Shown piece after piece: positions 42,450-52,300 of a stretch of 64,000 bases of DNA; position 1 is the stretch's first letter; the number at the start of each line of letters is the position of its first letter. Position numbers and translations under genes: made by a program. The notes below the pieces were generated by a model that was not told the DNA's origin, did no database searches, and was given only the letters and a program-made list of their open reading frames with translations. Origin of the DNA: CADCWN01 sp046328475 (GTDB lineage: Bacteria > Chloroflexota > Chloroflexia > Thermomicrobiales > CADCWN01); contig JAXLWN010000026.1 of the NCBI GenBank assembly GCA_046328475.1, positions 1 to 64,000 of the forward strand, given 5' to 3'.

Positions 42450-42738
42450 ACGCGCACTTTCACCCAATTCACGTATCCACAGTCCCAACCTGGGCTGAAT
42501 CGTCCGTGAGTTGACACCTCCTGCTGCATGTCCGGCGCGCGTCGTAGCCCAGTGGCGCGCTGCCAGGCCGCTATCGCCACGCTCCGGTGCATGGCGTGCC
42601 GAATGCCTTGGCGTGGCAATGACAGGCAATACCCTGCTCTCCAGGGTACCCTGGCACCGCCGCCTTCGCGATCAACTGGATTTGGATCCCTTCGTCTCCC
42701 CTGTCCTGGTGGGGGTGCATTCTTCATCACACTACTGA

Positions 42739-42767
42739 ACTATACGCCATCACCCCGCGCTTGACAA
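42739..42767 (-). promoter_or_regulatory. Promoter of rpoD
   Basis: Leftward -35 TTGTCA (42767-42762), 17-base spacer, -10 TATAGT (42744-42739), both 5/6 to consensus. Start near 42732 gives a ~280-base leader, which holds an in-frame-overlapping ORF discussed under findings. Confidence 0.7.
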
Positions 42768-42804
42768 GACTGTATGTACAGCCGTTGCGGCCAGTTGTCG
42801 GACA

Positions 42805-44417
42805 TCACGCGGGGGAATCCCCCACATCCGTCCCTCGCCCCGCCCCCGAGTTTGCCCATCGGGATACCGCCACCACCAGCCACCCCGCCAGCGCCAGCGG
42901 CACCACCAGCACCGCGAAGTAGTGCAGCAGGAAATGCCCCGGCGCGACCACGTCCAGCTCGCGCCAGTTCGCCCGCAGAATCGCCCACGCCTCCCCCGGC
43001 GACCGCTCCACCGCCCGGTGCCCGAACATCGCCAGCAAACTGAGATACGACCGCAACAACCCCCAGGCGCACAGCCCCGCCACCGGCACCAGCAGCGCCA
43101 GCCGCGCCGCGCGCTCCCCGCGCCCCCGCCCGCCGGGCCACACCACCCGCTCGAACCAGATCGCCAGCGGCGCGAGCAATGTCGGCACGATCGCCAGCAA
43201 ATAGCGCGTATCCTGGCTCCCGCCCCCCTCATACGTCCGGTGCGCCGCCGTCGGCAGCAACAGCATCAGCACCACCCCCAGCAGCAGCAGCGCCCGCGCC
43301 GGCACCTCCCGCGCGATCCAGCACCAACCCCCACAACGCCACCGCCAGCAGCGGCGTCACCGTCAGCAGCCCCGCCGGACCCACGACCAGCCAGCGCAGC
43401 CCTCCGCGACATATCCCGCTCGCAGAATGTAGGTCGTCCCCACACTCCGCGACCATTCAAAATAGAACTGGTACGTGTACGACGTATGCCACGGCCGCCG
43501 AACACCGCCCAGTTGTACCCGAACAACACCGCCGCCCCCGCACCCCACCCCACCGCGAACGGCAGCACCGTCGAACGCAGAGCGTCGAACGTAGAGCGCC
43601 GCGCGACGCCCGACCGCCATCCGCTGACGACTGACGACTGACGACTGACGACATACGCCCCAACAGGCACAATCAGCAGCAGATTCGGATACTCCGCCAC
43701 CGCGCCGTACCCCAGCAGCAATCCCCCAGCCCCAGCAACCACCCGCGCCGCCGCTCGACGCGTTCCGCCCACAGCACCGCCGCCAGCGCCCCCGTCACGA
43801 ACGCCGCGCCCGTGATGTGCGAATAGAGCAGCGTCGCATACTTCAGCACCAGCGTCGTCAGCCCGCCGATCGCCGCCGTCGTGTTCGCCGCCGCCCACCC
43901 CGCTCCCAACCCCCGCGCCAGCAGCGCCAGCGCCAGCACCGTCGCCACCCCCAGCAGCGGCGGCAGCATCGTCACAAACCGCAGCGGAAAATCGAGGTCC
44001 TGCCGCCCCGAGACCTTATCGGCCACCTGACCCAGCCAGTAGAACGGCACCGCCAAAAACGCCGTCCCCGGTGGCCGATCCGAATAGAAATGCCCCTCGT
44101 AGAAGCTCAAATCCCGGTAATCATCCACCGTCGGCGTGCCGCGCGGCGGCTGAGATCGCCGCATAATGCACATACGGATCGATCCGTGCCGTCCCATCGA
44201 CCGCCAGCGCCTTCGTCAGCGCGTAATGGCTCCCATCATTCGTACTGATAATCCCATCGCGCGCCGTCAGCGCAAAAAACAGCATCCCCAGCGCCGCCAG
44301 CGCCGCCGTCCCCAACAAACCGCGCAAATACCCCCACCGCGCAACAGCGGAAGCACCCATCTTCTGCCTGGCAACCACCCCATCCACAATCATGAGACCC
44401 AATTGTACCCCAGCCAA
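42805..44417 (-). pseudogene. Decayed GT-C type membrane glycosyltransferase
   Basis: Successive fragments in different frames together form one polytopic transferase. Start at about 44393 (LGMLFFALTARDGIISTNDG, SHYALTKALAVDGTARIDPY); then YEGHFYSDRPPGTAFLAVPF (44100-43720), LLLGYGAVAEYPNLLLIVPV and VLPFAVGWGAGAAVLFGYNW (43720-43500), a Tyr/Phe-rich loop (43490-43390), GPAGLLTVTPLLAVALWGLV (43390-43310) and finally ALLLLGVVLMLLLPTAAHRT to the stop at 42805. At least four frame changes are needed. The pattern resembles polyprenol-phosphate-sugar-dependent transferases (GT39/GT87-like). A heptamer array sits in its middle. Confidence 0.75.
43571..43655. repeat. Heptamer arrays inside the decayed glycosyltransferase
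   Basis: Four CTGACGA units (43623-43652) and a nearby GTCGAACGTAGAGCG run (43571-43598) lie between coding fragments that are otherwise in the same frame, adding about 25 residues of Ser/Arg-rich text. Confidence 0.75.
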
Positions 44418-44453
44418 CCCCCATCACCGAGACTTCCTCGCACCGCCACCTCA

Positions 44454-44506
44454 AGCCGGACTTCATCCGGCGCACTTCGTAGCCCGGAGACTTCATCTCC
44501 GGGCGC
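44454..44506. repeat. Double-hairpin 'GTAGCCCGGAG' element, copy 2
   Basis: GCCGGACTTCATCCGGC and CCCGGAGACTTCATCTCCGGG hairpins separated by GCACTTCGTAG. Confidence 0.8.
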
Positions 44507-44846
44507 ACTCCGCCCACCACCCACCTCCGCCAATCCCACCCGCGTCCCCGTCTCCCACCCTCTCTTTATCGGGAGGGTCGCTGCCCGCAGGCAGCGGGGA
44601 GGGGTCTACTTACACCCGCCACCAACTCTCACCCCCACGCCCCTTTCTCCCCTTGTCTTGGCGACCTTGGCGACCTCCTTGGCGTCTTGGCGGTTCATCC
44701 GTCCCTCTTCTCTCCACTCTCTTCACTCTTCTCTCTTCACAACCCTCCCCTCCGTTGAAACCCTCCCCCGCGCGTAGTAGCATTCCCGCCTACGGACCAT
44801 GAGTGGATGGTCATCGTCTCGCCTGCCCACAGGCCAGGGGATAACT
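44507..44846. other. Repeat-filled spacer, no gene seen
   Basis: It contains a GGGAGGGTC/CCCGCAGGCAGCGGGG hairpin (44565-44606), direct repeats built on CTTGGCGAC (44650-44695) and CTCTTCTC (44705-44740), and the ribosome-binding site AGGGGATAACT of the GT2 gene. Confidence 0.55.
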
Positions 44847-45608
44847 GTGAGCGCACCGAGCATCAGCGTCTTCTTCCCGGCATACAACGACGGCGGCACC
44901 ATCGCCAGCCTCGTCCTCGCCGCCGATCGCGCCTGCCGCGACCTCACCGACGACTACGAGATCATCGTCGTCGAGAACGGCAGCACCGACTACACGGTCG
45001 AAGTCTTGGAAGAACTGGAACCCCAGTTCGCGCACCTGCGCGTCCTCACCCACCGCGAACCGCTCGGCTACGGCGGCGCGCTGAAGCTCGGCTTCGCCAC
45101 CGCCACCAAAGAACTGATCTTCTACACCGACGGCGACGGCCAGTACGACCCGCGCGAACTCGCCCTGCTTGTCCCCGCGCTCAAACCGGGCATCGACGTC
45201 GTCAACGGCTATAAAATCAGCCGCTCCGACCCGATCGGTCGCGTGATCATCGGCCGCCTCTACCACTGGGCCATGAAACTCCTCTTCGGCTTCAGGCTGC
45301 GCGACGTCGATTGCGACTTCCGCCTCATCCGCCGCACCGCCATGGACCGCATCACCCTCACCTCCGACAGCGGCATGATCTGCCTCGAACTGGTCAAGAA
45401 ACTCCAGGACGCCGGTTGCCGCTTCGCCGAGGTCCCGGTCCACCACTACCACCGCGCCTACGGCCGGTCGCAATTCTTCAACTTCCCGCGCATCTGGCGC
45501 ACGGTGCTCAACATCCTCTCCTTCTGGTGGCAGTTGCGCATCAAGCGCCTCCCCACGGGCCAGGCCTCGGTCGCCGCGCCCGGCCAGCGGCGGAGCGGTG
45601 CGCGATGA
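44847..45608 (+). CDS. Family 2 glycosyltransferase (dolichyl-phosphate sugar synthase-like)
   Basis: The 253-aa protein begins (M)SAPSISVFFPAYNDGGTIAS and has the GT-A fold motifs EIIVVENGSTDYTVEVLEEL, GYGGALKLGFATATKELIFY and metal-binding DGDGQYDP, followed by DVDCDFRLIRR typical of DPM1/GtrB-like enzymes that load a sugar onto a polyprenol phosphate. No C-terminal membrane pair is present; a short basic region (FWWQLRIKRLP) may be interfacial. GTG 44847 follows AGGGG. It overlaps the epimerase start by four bases (ATGA). Confidence 0.9.
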   Translation: MSAPSISVFFPAYNDGGTIASLVLAADRACRDLTDDYEIIVVENGSTDYTVEVLEELEPQFAHLRVLTHREPLGYGGALKLGFATATKELIFYTDGDGQYDPRELALLVPALKPGIDVVNGYKISRSDPIGRVIIGRLYHWAMKLLFGFRLRDVDCDFRLIRRTAMDRITLTSDSGMICLELVKKLQDAGCRFAEVPVHHYHRAYGRSQFFNFPRIWRTVLNILSFWWQLRIKRLPTGQASVAAPGQRRSGAR

Positions 45609-46621
45609 CCCCGCCCGACGCCTTCGGCGGCGCCTTCGCCGACGCCCCGGTGCTGATCACCGGCGGCCTCGGCTTCATCGGCAGCACCCTCGCCCGCCGC
45701 CTCGCCAGCCTCGGCGCGCGGGTCACCGTGGTCGATTCGATGCTCCCCGGCGCGGGCGGCAACCTCGCCAACCTCGCCGACATCCGCGACCGCGTGCAGA
45801 TCAACATCTCCGACGTGCGCGACCCCAACAGCTTCCGGTACCTCGTCCGGGGCCAGCGCTACCTCTTCAACCTCGCCGGGCAGGTCAGCCACATCGACTC
45901 CATGCGCGACCCCTTCACCGACCTCGAGATCAACGCCCGCAGCCAGCTCTCGATGATGGAGGCCTGCCGCCACCACAACCCCGACATCCGCGTCGTCTTC
46001 ACCGCCACCCGCCAGCAGTACGGCCGCGCGCTGCACCTGCCGATCGGCGAGGAGCACCCGCAGCACCCCGTGGACGTGAACGGCATCAACAGCATCGCCG
46101 GCGAGTCCTACCACATCCTCTACCACCAGGTCTACGGCATCCGCGCCACCTCGCTGCGCCTCACCAACACCTACGGCCCGCGCATGCTCATCCGCCACAA
46201 CCGCCAGACCGCCATCGGCTGGCTCATCCGCCTCGCCGTCGAGGGCAAGCCGATCGACCTCTTCGGCGACGGCCAGCAGCGCCGCGACTTCAACTACGTG
46301 GACGACGTCGTCGAGGCCATCCTGCTCGCCGCCACCCACCCCGCCGCCGAGGGCGAGATCTTCAACCTCGGCGGCGACCCCGTCAGCCTGCGCGACGCCG
46401 TCGAGCTGCTCGTCCAAGTCGCCGAGAGCCCCGGCGGCTACCGCCTCGTCCCCTTCCCCCCCGAGCGCAAGGCCATCGACATCGGCGACGTCTACACCGA
46501 CTACGCCAAGATCGCCCGCACCCTCGGCTGGCACCCCCGCACCACCCTCCGCGACGGCCTCGCCCGCTCCGTCGCCTTCTACCGCGAACACTTCCGCGAC
46601 TACGTCCCCGAAGGCGAATAG
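45605..46621 (+). CDS. NAD-dependent nucleotide-sugar epimerase/dehydratase (SDR)
   Basis: The 338-aa extended SDR enzyme has the NAD motif ITGGLGFIGSTLARRLASLG, strand LFNLAGQVSHIDSM, catalytic Ser/Thr region VVFTATRQQYGRA, and a YxxxK-like site displaced to ESYHILYHQVYGI (Lys replaced; Tyr-Tyr-His present), then RLTNTYGPRM and GDGQQRRDFNYVDDVVEAIL typical of UDP-glucose 4-epimerase/CDP-sugar branches. The unusual YHILYHQ motif could change activity. It is coupled to GT2, so probably supplies its sugar nucleotide. Confidence 0.88.
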   Translation: MTPPDAFGGAFADAPVLITGGLGFIGSTLARRLASLGARVTVVDSMLPGAGGNLANLADIRDRVQINISDVRDPNSFRYLVRGQRYLFNLAGQVSHIDSMRDPFTDLEINARSQLSMMEACRHHNPDIRVVFTATRQQYGRALHLPIGEEHPQHPVDVNGINSIAGESYHILYHQVYGIRATSLRLTNTYGPRMLIRHNRQTAIGWLIRLAVEGKPIDLFGDGQQRRDFNYVDDVVEAILLAATHPAAEGEIFNLGGDPVSLRDAVELLVQVAESPGGYRLVPFPPERKAIDIGDVYTDYAKIARTLGWHPRTTLRDGLARSVAFYREHFRDYVPEGE

Positions 46622-46695
46622 CTACCGTCGCCACCATCCCTCTCCTCGCAGGGGAAGGGGTACCACCCGCAGGCGGCGGGGTGCGGTCCGTCCCT

Positions 46696-46762
46696 CTCGT
46701 TACTCGTTACTCGTCACTCGTTACTTTCGTCCCTTCTCACGACTCACGACTCACGACTCACG
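46696..46762. repeat. GTTACTC and CTCACGA heptamer arrays
   Basis: Four GTTACTC-type units are followed by four CACGACT units, both in one direction, ending about 17 bases before the deaminase start. A GC hairpin with CCCGCAGGCGGCGGGG precedes them (46665-46682). Confidence 0.8.
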
Positions 46763-46778
46763 CCTGGAGCGCAGCGAC

Positions 46779-47420
46779 ATGTGGTCCACCCTCCCCCTCC
46801 CCTGGCACACCTGCCTCGAAGAAGCCTGGACCGCCTACTGCGCCGGAGCCATCCCCATCGGTGCCGCCATCACCGACCCCACCGGCACCATCCTCGCGCG
46901 CGGACGCAACCGCGTCTTCTCCAACACCGCGCCCACCCAACGCCCCCACGGCAATCCCCTCGCCCATGCCGAAATGCACGCCTTCGAACGCCTCGACTGG
47001 GACAACATCGACCCCCACGACTGCATCCTCTACACCACCACCGAACCCTGCCCCCTCTGCTTCGGTGCCCTCTACATGTCTGGCCTCCGCGAACTCCACT
47101 ACGCCGCCCGCGACACCTACGCCGGCAGCACCGACCTCCTCGGCATCACCCCCTACCTGCGCCGCAAGCCCATCCGCATCCACGGCCCCGCCGATCCCCA
47201 CCTCGAAGCCATCATCGTCGCCCTCCACGTCGAATTCTCCCTCCACACCATCGGCCCCGCCCGCGCCCAGCCTCTCCTCGACGCCTGGCAAACCACCGCC
47301 CCCACCGGCGTCACCCTCGGCCGCACCCTCCACCACACCGGCCACCTCCGCCACCTCCGCTCTGCTGACACCGAGGCAAGCGTTTTGGTTGAAGAACTTG
47401 GGGAACATGTTGCAATGTGA
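46779..47420 (+). CDS. CMP/dCMP-type nucleoside deaminase
   Basis: The 213-aa protein has the zinc deaminase motifs LAHAEMHAFERL (HAE) and TEPCPLCFGALYM (PCxxC), with TNP-like NPLAHAE spacing, so it should deaminate a cytosine or guanine base or nucleoside. The core is about 165 aa. Its last ~20 residues (SADTEASVLVEELGEHVAM) are encoded by DNA of much lower GC than the core and may belong to the neighbouring island. ATG 46779 has GGAGCGCAGCGAC upstream. Confidence 0.85.
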   Translation: MWSTLPLPWHTCLEEAWTAYCAGAIPIGAAITDPTGTILARGRNRVFSNTAPTQRPHGNPLAHAEMHAFERLDWDNIDPHDCILYTTTEPCPLCFGALYMSGLRELHYAARDTYAGSTDLLGITPYLRRKPIRIHGPADPHLEAIIVALHVEFSLHTIGPARAQPLLDAWQTTAPTGVTLGRTLHHTGHLRHLRSADTEASVLVEELGEHVAM

Positions 47421-47430
47421 GCAAGTGTAC

Positions 47431-47459
47431 TTGACAAGTATTCACTTCTCGTCTAAACT
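47431..47459 (+). promoter_or_regulatory. Promoter of the AbiE-type toxin-antitoxin operon
   Basis: Perfect -35 TTGACA (47431-47436), 17-base spacer, -10 TAAACT (47454-47459); predicted start near 47466, the centre of the palindrome at 47444-47490. Confidence 0.65.
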
Positions 47460-47490
47460 GCGTCCTTAGGACGCAGTTTAGACGAGAAGT
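47444..47490. promoter_or_regulatory. Perfect 22-bp inverted repeat overlapping the promoter (probable operator)
   Basis: Arms 47444-47465 and 47469-47490 are exact complements (ACTTCTCGTC... and ...GACGAGAAGT) separated by TTA. The left arm covers the spacer and -10. AbiEi antitoxins are known to repress their own promoters by binding such inverted repeats. The sequence could also act as a terminator for the deaminase gene (TTTAAATTT follows). Confidence 0.7.
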
Positions 47491-47512
47491 TTAAATTTAG
47501 CTGTTGTGAGAT

Positions 47513-48424
47513 GTGAAGAAGACAGCTGCTGCTGCAATCATTGAGCGCCTCGCCGCAGAGGATCGCCGCGTTGTATCAGACTGGCGGGCGACTCTACTCT
47601 TACGAAGGGCCACACGCGATCTCTCTCCTTCGGAGCGAAGGTGGCAGGATCCACCTATGCATGTCGCCGAAATCTACCCACTGCTGCGTCAGATGCGACA
47701 GCGAGGCGAGCTTAAGCCCATACCAGGTGTAACCTATGTCTATCAAGTCGTCGTTCCTTATGCCACTGTACGCCCGGTTCAGGAAGATGAAATCCTAATG
47801 GAAGTCCATCCCTATGCTGCGCTAGCCTACCTCTCAGCATTAGCTTTTCACCATTTGACAAACGAACTTCCACAGAGCATTTACGCTCTCTTGCCTGCTG
47901 ATGGAATTGGGGGCATGTTGCCACTTGGAACCGATGAGCGCGACTGGAAAGAGCTCGCGTTGATTCCTGGACGTCGAGTACCCAAGCTCCTTGGACATCA
48001 TGTTCAATGGAGTCGTGTCGGTGCCGACAAGTTCCACGGCGTAGCCCTCTATCGACCCAATGGCGTACCAATTCGCGTCACAACCCCAGAGCGCACCTTG
48101 CTTGACGGTCTCCAGCGCCCCGAACTCTCCGGTGGAATCGAAAACGTACTCCGCGCCTGGGATCTCGCACGTGACATGCTCGATCTCGATGCCCTTGTGC
48201 GCGAAGTTGACCAATTCGCTGTTCAGGTACTCCGCCAACGCGTCGGCTATATCCTCGAAGAACTCGGACTGACGCATCCAGCACTTTCGACCTGGCAGCG
48301 TTCCGCACAGCGCGGCGGTTCAAGTAAACTGTTCGGTCCAGCGCCCTACGCGCCTACGTACAGCGAACGCTGGAGCCTCTCACTTAACGCCCCAGTCGAT
48401 ATCCTGCATGAGAGCCGCGCATGA
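47513..48424 (+). CDS. AbiEi-type antitoxin / transcriptional repressor
   Basis: The 303-aa protein has a basic, helix-rich N-terminus with an Arg-rich segment (RRATRDLSPSERRW, MHVAEIYPLLRQMRQRGELK) consistent with a winged helix, a central beta region (EDEILMEVHPYAALAYLSAL, FHGVALYRPNGVPIRVTTPE) and ERTLLDGLQRPELSGG typical of the AbiEi C-terminal antitoxin domain. It would repress the operon and neutralise the toxin. Start GTG 47513 is the only one near the 5' end of the message, with a weak site. Lower GC than surroundings. It overlaps the toxin start by four bases (ATGA). Confidence 0.8.
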   Translation: MKKTAAAAIIERLAAEDRRVVSDWRATLLLRRATRDLSPSERRWQDPPMHVAEIYPLLRQMRQRGELKPIPGVTYVYQVVVPYATVRPVQEDEILMEVHPYAALAYLSALAFHHLTNELPQSIYALLPADGIGGMLPLGTDERDWKELALIPGRRVPKLLGHHVQWSRVGADKFHGVALYRPNGVPIRVTTPERTLLDGLQRPELSGGIENVLRAWDLARDMLDLDALVREVDQFAVQVLRQRVGYILEELGLTHPALSTWQRSAQRGGSSKLFGPAPYAPTYSERWSLSLNAPVDILHESRA

Positions 48425-49266
48425 TCGACCGCTACCCTGCCTCATTCGCCAACATCACGACCTGGGCCAGGGCCAATCATATCCCGGTTGCCGAGGCACG
48501 CAAACGCTTTGCCCAGTATGCTGTACTCCGGGCCGTCACCGGATCGCGCACCTTGAGCGAACTCCTCGTCTTCAAAGGCGGCAACGCGCTCGATTTCATC
48601 TGGCAGCCCAATCGCAGCACCACCGACCTCGATTTCTCCGCCGACATGACCATGCTTGCGGACGACTGGGACCCCGATATACTCATCGAACAATTCCGCG
48701 TCCCACTCATTCCCGCGCTCGACGCCGTTGGTCGCACGCTCGGCGTCCGCCTACGGCTACAGAAGTTCGTGAAGCAGCCACCCACAGGGAGAAAGTTCGC
48801 CACCTACGCCGCCAGCATCGCCTACGCGCTCGCAGACGAGCAGCGGAACCGCGAACGCATCGAGCGCGGCGAACCCATCGCCGCCACGAGTCCCCTCGAA
48901 ATCAGCCTGAATGAACCCATCTGCGCCGACGAGCGGATCGATCTGCACGGCACGTTCCGCCTTCGCGTCAGCACGCTCGAAGATATCGTTGCGGAGAAAC
49001 TTCGGGCGCTCCTGCAACAGGTACTCCGCAATCGCACGCGCCGTCAAGATCTGCTCGATATCGCGGTCATCCTCAAGTCCGGGCAACCGCTTGACCCCAC
49101 GCGGATTGCTGAATACTTGCAGCGAAAGGCTGCCGCCAGGAATATTCCGGTCTCACGCGCCGCCTTTCGCGATCCTGCCCTCGCCGAACGTGCGCAACAG
49201 GACTATGCCGCGCTTGCCGCCCGACGCGAACCCTCTTCATCCCCGCCGACGAAGCGCTGCGACTAA
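48421..49266 (+). CDS. AbiEii-type nucleotidyltransferase toxin
   Basis: The 281-aa protein contains the AbiEii/MNT-type active-site region LVFKGGNALDFIWQPNRSTT followed by DLDFSAD (metal-binding Asp pair), the RxSxD pattern of DUF1814 nucleotidyltransferases, and LEDIVAEKLRALLQQVLRNR plus RRQDLLDI, the Lys-containing helix that is conserved in AbiEii. The toxin is thought to modify tRNA or another target with NTP to stop growth on phage infection. Coupled to the antitoxin by an ATGA overlap. Confidence 0.87.
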   Translation: MIDRYPASFANITTWARANHIPVAEARKRFAQYAVLRAVTGSRTLSELLVFKGGNALDFIWQPNRSTTDLDFSADMTMLADDWDPDILIEQFRVPLIPALDAVGRTLGVRLRLQKFVKQPPTGRKFATYAASIAYALADEQRNRERIERGEPIAATSPLEISLNEPICADERIDLHGTFRLRVSTLEDIVAEKLRALLQQVLRNRTRRQDLLDIAVILKSGQPLDPTRIAEYLQRKAAARNIPVSRAAFRDPALAERAQQDYAALAARREPSSSPPTKRCD

Positions 49267-49316
49267 TTCTCGACTTTATTGCCACACTCCCGATACCCGA
49301 GGGGATCGCACCATCC

Positions 49317-49369
49317 TAGCCGGATTCATCCGGCGCATTAACGTAGCCCGGAGACTTCAGCTCCGGGCG
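49317..49369. repeat. Double-hairpin 'GTAGCCCGGAG' element, copy 3
   Basis: GCCGGATTCATCCGGC and CCCGGAGACTTCAGCTCCGGG hairpins. It sits 50 bases past the toxin gene and may mark the end of the toxin-antitoxin island. Confidence 0.8.
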
Positions 49370-49399
49370 ATCTTCACCTGCCACGCACTCCAGCCACTC

Positions 49400-52300
49400 T
49401 CCCTCTCACCTCCACTCTCCCACTCTCCACTCTCCTCCTCACTCCCTCGTCCACCGCACCCCCAACCACAACCACCCCCACCAACACCACCCACGGCACC
49501 ACCCCCCACACCTCGAACGGCAACCCCGCCTTAATCCCCGGAGCCCGCAGCGGATTCGGCCACCCCCACGCCGCAGAGTAGCACATCCCCGAACCACTTC
49601 CGACCAGACACCAGATAGTACGCCGCGTGCGGCACCCAGGCCAGGAAGACCGCGACCACCCACCCCCACGCCACCAACGCCCCGCCCACATAGCGCAACC
49701 ACCGCCGCGACCACCCCTCCCACGCCCCCGCACCCATCGCCCCAGCAGCGGCACCACCGGCAGCACGTAGCGCCCCGGCGGCCCCCACGCCTCCCAGCCA
49801 TCCGCGCGCAGCCCCACAATCGCGAACTGCATCGCAAGCATCAGCCCCGGCCAGACCACGCGGCGCGCGGCGAACGAGCCCGATCAATCCCACCGGCGCG
49901 AGCAGCAGCAGCGGCGAGGCGGGGATCAACCCCGTCGCCCGGTCGAACACGATCCCCGCCAGATGATGCCCGAGCGCTGCCACCGAGAAATACCGCTCCA
50001 GCGTCTCCGCCGACAGCCGCGACGACAGCGCCACCGGCGGCGGCAGCACCGGCCGCGCCAGCCACCAGAGCCCCACCACCCCCACCGGCACCAGCAACGC
50101 CAGCAGCAACATCCTCTGCGCCCGGCGACCGAGCGCCGCCAGCCCCATCAGCCGCCAGCCCAAGGCAGACCGCCAGCATCGCCGCCAGCGGCAGCACCGC
50201 GTGTGCAGCAGCGGGATCGCCAGCGCGCAGAGGGCTGCCGTCCCCAGCCGCCAACCCCGGCAGCGGTGCCGCCCCCAGCGCCAGGCCGCAGCCCGTCACC
50301 AGCAGCAGGGTCGCCGGAATCTCCGGATAGAGCAGCAGCGCGAAGGGCAGCAGCGGCACCGCCACCCGAGCGCGAGCACCGTCGCCAGCGCAACCCGCCG
50401 CGCATCCCCGCGTCGCGCAGCAGCCCATAGAGCTGCGCCACCAGCAGCGCGCCGCACCCGGCGACCACCAGCAGCGCCCCGAACCAACCCCCCAGCCAGA
50501 CGCCCGGACTCAGCAGCACCGGCAGCCCCCACTCGTGCTGGAACCCCCCGCTCCGCACCGTCAGCTGATCGACCGTCGCGCGCACCGGTCCCTCAGCGCG
50601 CACCACGATCGCCCCGTTCGCGTCAACCAACTCCCCATCCGCATCGGCGAAGTCGAGCCGCACCGCACCGGCGCAGCCGCCGCACAGCACCACCTCCCGC
50701 TCCGCGCGCACCTCCCCGCCATCGCCGAGCAGCGTCACTGTCACCGGCAGCGCGTCCGCGCCAGGATTCCCCACCACCACCCGCGTGGCGACGAACCACC
50801 GCTCCTCCCCCACGATCGCCGGGAACCAGATCGCCCTCCGCGCTCCAGCGGCGCGACGACCGCCCGGTGGCGCTCGAACGCCTGGAGGAACGCCGCCACC
50901 ACCGGACCATCCGCCTCCAGGGTCGCGACCGGCCCCTCCGCCGCCGCCAACGCGGCGGCGAGTCGCACCTGCCCCGTCGCGCGCGGCGCGAGTGTGAGCA
51001 GGGGTGCCGCATCACCCGCGCGCCGCACCCGCACCGGCCCCTCGCCGGGATTGTGGACGATCAGGAAGACCCCGCCCGTCTCGTGCGTCGTCGTCGGCGC
51101 GGCGGGAATCGCCAGCGGACCAACTACCGTGGCGAGCGCGGGCAACGCCAGCAGCCCCGCCTCCCCGAGTCGCGCCAGCCCGACCGCCGCCACCGGCCGC
51201 TCCGCGACGAAGACCGTCTGCGCCGCCTCCTGCCCCGGCAGCGGCAGCACCAGCGTGCCGTTCGCGAGCATCGTCGGCGACTCGGCCGCCGTCTCTCGCC
51301 CGTCGCTGTCATAGCGCCTGACCGTCAACCCCACCGGCCCCGACTCGTCGTTCCGCAGGAACAGCCGCGCCTCCGACCCCGCCGCCAGCGACGGCACCAC
51401 CACGCAGAATTGCGCCGACGGTGCCGCCCCGCCGTACCCATCGAGCGCACCCGTCGCGGTCGTCAGGCGCACCGCCACCCCCACCGGCTGGCTCGCCTCG
51501 ACCGTCGCCCCGCGCCAGTCAGCGCCCGCCGGGATCGCGATCAGCCGCGAAGCGGCCGGCCCGAGCGTGATTCTCTCCCCCTCGCCCGTCGCGCCATCGA
51601 CCCGCACCACGATCTCCGTCGCGGTGCTCGCCGTGTCTGACGATGCCGATCTCCCCCGCCACCCCCGGCCCCGCGACCACCGGCAACGCGCGTGTCGCCG
51701 CGCCGCCGGTTGCCCTGTGCCACCGACCAGCCGATCCAGCCCGTTGTCCGGGAACTCGTGTCCCCAGGCATCCTCCGGATACTGCACCCGCGCCAGCATC
51801 CACGGCGCATAGCCGTTATTCGACAGCCCCAGGTGCGCGGTCGCGCGCCAGCCGAGCGCCGCCGCCAGATAGCCCGGCTCATCCCGAGAGCCCCATCGCC
51901 GCCATGCGCCACGGTGCCAGCGACCACGCCACCGCCACGCCGAGCGCCAGCACCGCCAGCGCCACCCCGCCGGCCCGTCGCCACCCCGGCGCACCCGCCA
52001 GAGCGCCGCGCCGCACACCGCCGCCTTCGCCACCAGCAGCAGCACCAGCAGCCCGCCCGGCCACGACACTCGCAGCGTCCGCTCCAACTCCGAATACTCG
52101 CCTCGCCCCACCAGCCACGCACCCACCGGCATGGCCAGTGCCAGCAACCCGGCGAGCAGATCGCCAATCAGGATCCAGCGCCCCACCACCCCAGGCAGCA
52201 GCCGCGCGAGGATCGCCACCGCCGCGCCAAAGACCACGATCGCCCACGGCACCAGCCGGATCGCCGTCTGGTCATACAACTGCAAACCGGGCAGCGCCGC

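Noticed and set aside
47444..47490. The 22-bp palindrome as a simple intrinsic terminator
   Set aside because: The T-run after it is short and interrupted (TTTAAATTT) and it overlaps a good promoter; an operator fits better, though both roles are possible.
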